DNA of 64,000 nucleotides from Mastigias papua (Eukaryota; Cnidaria; Scyphozoa; Rhizostomeae; Mastigiidae): contig OZ025280.1 in assembly GCA_964019165.1 (NCBI GenBank), forward strand, positions 12,952,428-13,016,427, given 5' to 3'. This document shows, one piece after another, positions 58,721 through 64,000 of this stretch. Made by a program: the position numbers and the translations under genes. How positions within the stretch are numbered: position 1 is the stretch's first letter; every line of letters starts with the position of its first letter. The notes under the pieces were generated by a model. The model worked only from the letters and a program-made list of their open reading frames with translations, did no database searches and was not told where the DNA came from.

Positions 58721-59103
58721 TGCTATACTAACTATCATCCTAAACCACGCCCATAACGTCCATTTGCACCTGGTGACGCCCATTTACCAAAGATTTTCGG
58801 AATCAGCATGAAATTTTGTACTAGAAAAGTATATGCATATAAAGTTCCCGTTGGGATGCTCCGTGCATTCTCTTAGCCTGGTCTAAGTTGAAAGCCTGTG
58901 TTTGAGGATAGTGTCATAAAGTGAATCCACGTTCCCAAAGTACTCTCATAAAGCGATGCCACGTTCCACAAACTCTCTCTTCTATCCTCTATCTACTCTC
59001 TTCTCACTCTACTCTCAACTGATATCCCAAGATACAATTCTACATATAAAATTCGGACCCAGTCCACTACAAATGTCTCTAATATAACATCAGCTGTTCT
59101 ACA
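58721..59103 (-). repeat. Probable 3' LTR of a second Ty3/gypsy element (partial)
   Basis: On the minus strand, a polypurine tract GAAGGGGGGAG (59104-59117) is followed by TGTAGAACAGCTGATGTTAT. That is the layout of a 3' LTR start, downstream of a gypsy pol terminus on the same strand. The far end is not fixed; TATGACA near 58909 is one candidate. No second copy in the window. Confidence 0.55.
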
Positions 59104-59237
59104 CTCCCCCCTTCTAAACCTTAAACTACTATTAATACAAAACAGAACAAAACTTGGGCATACTAAGCCAACAAACAGTAAGCATAATATGTGAAAGCGA
59201 ATATATACTAAAATAAACCATAAAGTTTCCTGCTACG

Positions 59238-59672
59238 TCAGTAGTCACTCACTGAAATTCCGTATCGTTCAATTGGCCGTCTGTTTCTTGTAGAAGCTCT
59301 TCTATTTGCAATAGGTTGACCAGTAATGTTTTCTCCTGCTTGTTCAACAAATGTTACTTCTGGCTCTCTAGCGATAATCTGCCTATCGTCCGAAAGTACA
59401 GAATCATTACTCTGATCACGGCGACGAATTACAATTTAATCTTCCACATTTTCAGAATCAGAGGATTCTAAATCACTAGCAATGTCTGGCACGTTTTCAT
59501 CCAGCTGGGTCTCATCTATAGCTAAATCGCATGGCTTTACATGATTATAATGCACACGTTTCTCTTTTCCATTAAGCAACGAACGAATTTGGCAATTTGA
59601 ACCATCAGCTTCTATGATCATGAATGGTCCAATGTATCTTTCAGCTAATCCTCTTGATTTATTGTCTACTAA
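59238..59672 (-). pseudogene. pol: Ty3/gypsy integrase C-terminus (second element)
   Basis: Minus-strand frame from the Harbinger junction at 59672: SRGLAERYIGPFMIIEADGS, SLLNGKEKRVHYNHVKPC (the typical end of gypsy integrase), an acidic tail with a TAA at 59436-59438, then ASTRNRRPIERYGIS and a final TGA at 59238. The upstream part lies beyond the right end of the window, displaced by the Harbinger insertion. One in-frame stop is visible. Confidence 0.8.
59670..59672 (+). repeat. Target-site duplication TAA (left copy)
   Basis: TAA immediately before the Harbinger element, matched at 63995-63997; a 3-bp TWA duplication is the Harbinger rule. Confidence 0.85.
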
Positions 59673-59730
59673 AGGGCTTCACACACGTACGCGACAAGCG
59701 ACAGGTTTGGAGCGACGCGACAGTTTCTGA
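59673..59730 (+). repeat. Harbinger left terminal inverted repeat
   Basis: About 50 bp pairing with 63945-63994 with roughly seven differences. Tandem-like GCGACAAGCGAC motifs are CpG-rich compared with the surroundings and recur at 59790-59805. Confidence 0.85.
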
Positions 59731-61016
59731 TGCTATTTTAGTCGATTTGCCTCGTTTACGCGAAATGCAAGAACGAGACAGTGTAGCAGAGCGACAAGCG
59801 ACGGTGTCTTTGCAAAGTAGAGGTGTTTTTATTTGTTGTTGCTTGTCGCTTCTGTGTGAACAATCAAAGCTGAGTTCCTCGACACAATATGGACGAATTT
59901 TTGAGTGACGAGGAAATGGGGAAGCTCATAGATCTTTTTCAAGAAGAGGAGAATCTGTATAATTACAGAATTAGAGAGTACCATGATCGGGATAGGGCCC
60001 GTGAATCTCTCTTGAGGATATCCAGGGTAATGGGGAAGAACTGGGACGGTAACACGTTTACAGATTAACTACACTACTTGTGTATCTCTACATGGATAGT
60101 TCAAAAGGGAGAGTTAAATGTTGCAATATGTTTTGTAGGCCATACTTAATTTCTCGTGCAAATGCATCATACACCAGTTTTGTTACTAACCCATGTAGGC
60201 ATAAGCAAAGTTTTAGTTACACTGTTAGGCAGAAAATGGTAGGCAATGACAGAGTCGTACACGATTTGTTATAAAACACGTCTAGCATGAGGCTACAATT
60301 AGGTAAAAAACATGACATTAGGCAAAAGCATTCAGGAAGCAGATGCAGGCTGAATTTCAAATTTTAACTTACTCTTAATTTAACTAAACTGTTTCGATGA
60401 GAAAATTTATGATTCAACTAGAAGTTAAAAAAAATGTTATTTCCTTTATTACAGTTGCCTATTCTGAGTTATTATTGTTGCTAAAACTTTCAAGAATTTA
60501 AGGAACAGAAACATGTAAAAACAATATCAAATACTCTTAAATATCTATCAATATGAAAACAATTCTTCAGTGTTACTGCAGTTAATGAGGAGTGCTTATT
60601 GACATGTTGGATTGTATTTCACATTTTTCCTGTTATGCATGCTAGAAGACACAACATGTACAAAACTGAAAAGCATCAGAAGCTCGTATACAAGAGCTAG
60701 CCGAGCACATTCTGAAAGTAGAAGAAGTGGGGCCTCGGCTGACTTGAGAAAGAAAAAGACAATTTGGCGTTGGTATGATAGGGTTGATGTATTCCTTCGA
60801 CCTTATACTAAGTCAAGAATAGGAGAGTCAAATCTGGTATTTTTTCTTCAACCTAATGTCATTCATTCCATGAGTCAACTTACTCCTGAATGGTTGTAGG
60901 TTGCCCATGTGAACACACTATTTATATGCCTTTTAAGTGCAGCTAATTTTTGAAACAATCCTACTTTTGCTCTGCCAAAAGGGTGAAGGTAGAACATGAA
61001 TATGATGCATACAAAT

Positions 61017-63852
<2,836 letters not shown>

Positions 63853-63944
63853 TTTGTGTAACTCAAACGTAGAAAAGAAAAGCGTATTTTGCAAGCTGTT
63901 GCTCACGTGTGCGAGCAAGAGGCTGTCGCTTGTCTCTTGCTTTT

Positions 63945-63994
63945 TGTCGCGTTGCTCGAAACCTGTTGCTTGTCGCGTACGTGTGCAATGCCCT
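63945..63994 (-). repeat. Harbinger right terminal inverted repeat
   Basis: Reverse complement reads AGGGCATTGCACACGTACGC onwards; pairs with the left end. Followed by TAA (63995-63997). Confidence 0.85.
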
Positions 63995-64000
63995 TAACAT

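Overview
This 64 kb window looks like an invertebrate metazoan nuclear genome. It is AT-rich, has introns, and carries no prokaryotic operons. It contains BEL/Pao, Ty3/gypsy and RTE retroelements together with piggyBac, P/THAP9, Merlin, hAT, pogo, Harbinger and Helitron DNA transposons. BEL/Pao elements and MADF-BESS proteins point to an animal; I cannot name the species. I see no convincing single-copy host gene and no tRNA or rRNA gene. Almost everything recognisable is transposable-element sequence, much of it nested.

Left third (1-23.6 kb). A Merlin remnant lies at 1.9-2.5 kb. A P-element/THAP9-like pseudogene on the minus strand is split by a 6.7 kb Ty3/gypsy element with two 563-bp LTRs (3063-9805). 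A structurally complete piggyBac element follows (11374-14143, TTAA on both sides), beside a Harbinger remnant. Next is a truncated BEL/Pao element on the minus strand whose reverse transcriptase is interrupted by a 782-bp TIR element with TTA duplications. Then come a hAT tail, a near full-length RTE retrotransposon with a 15-bp target duplication (19081-22355), long AT repeats, an unassigned ORF and a pogo tail.

Middle (24.4-58.7 kb). One Helitron family dominates. I infer an autonomous ~14.2 kb member on the minus strand (32976-47148) carrying a decayed Rep-helicase gene, plus four non-autonomous members: C (24464-29007, minus), D (29983-32975, minus), B (51191-54181, plus) and A (54182-58719, plus). 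They share a 5' end starting TCTCTATATACTAAGAT, a CCAAT box and CACGTG box at fixed distances, and a conserved first splice donor about 345-390 nt in. Their 3' ends carry a 540-610 bp near-perfect palindrome; the best-preserved ones finish in CTAG followed by T. Two pairs (autonomous-D and B-A) abut head to tail with no spacer. B and D are near-identical copies in opposite orientation. Between them lie a Myb/SANT coiled-coil gene, a second Harbinger transposase with two in-frame stops, and a cysteine-rich unknown ORF.

Right end (58.7-64 kb). The 3' end of another Ty3/gypsy element (minus strand) is interrupted by a complete 4.3 kb Harbinger element (59673-63994) with long TIRs and TAA duplications. 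It carries two interlocked genes on opposite strands: a three-exon MADF-BESS DNA-binding protein and a three-exon transposase. Both have splice-consistent open frames, but the first catalytic Asp of the transposase reads Asn.
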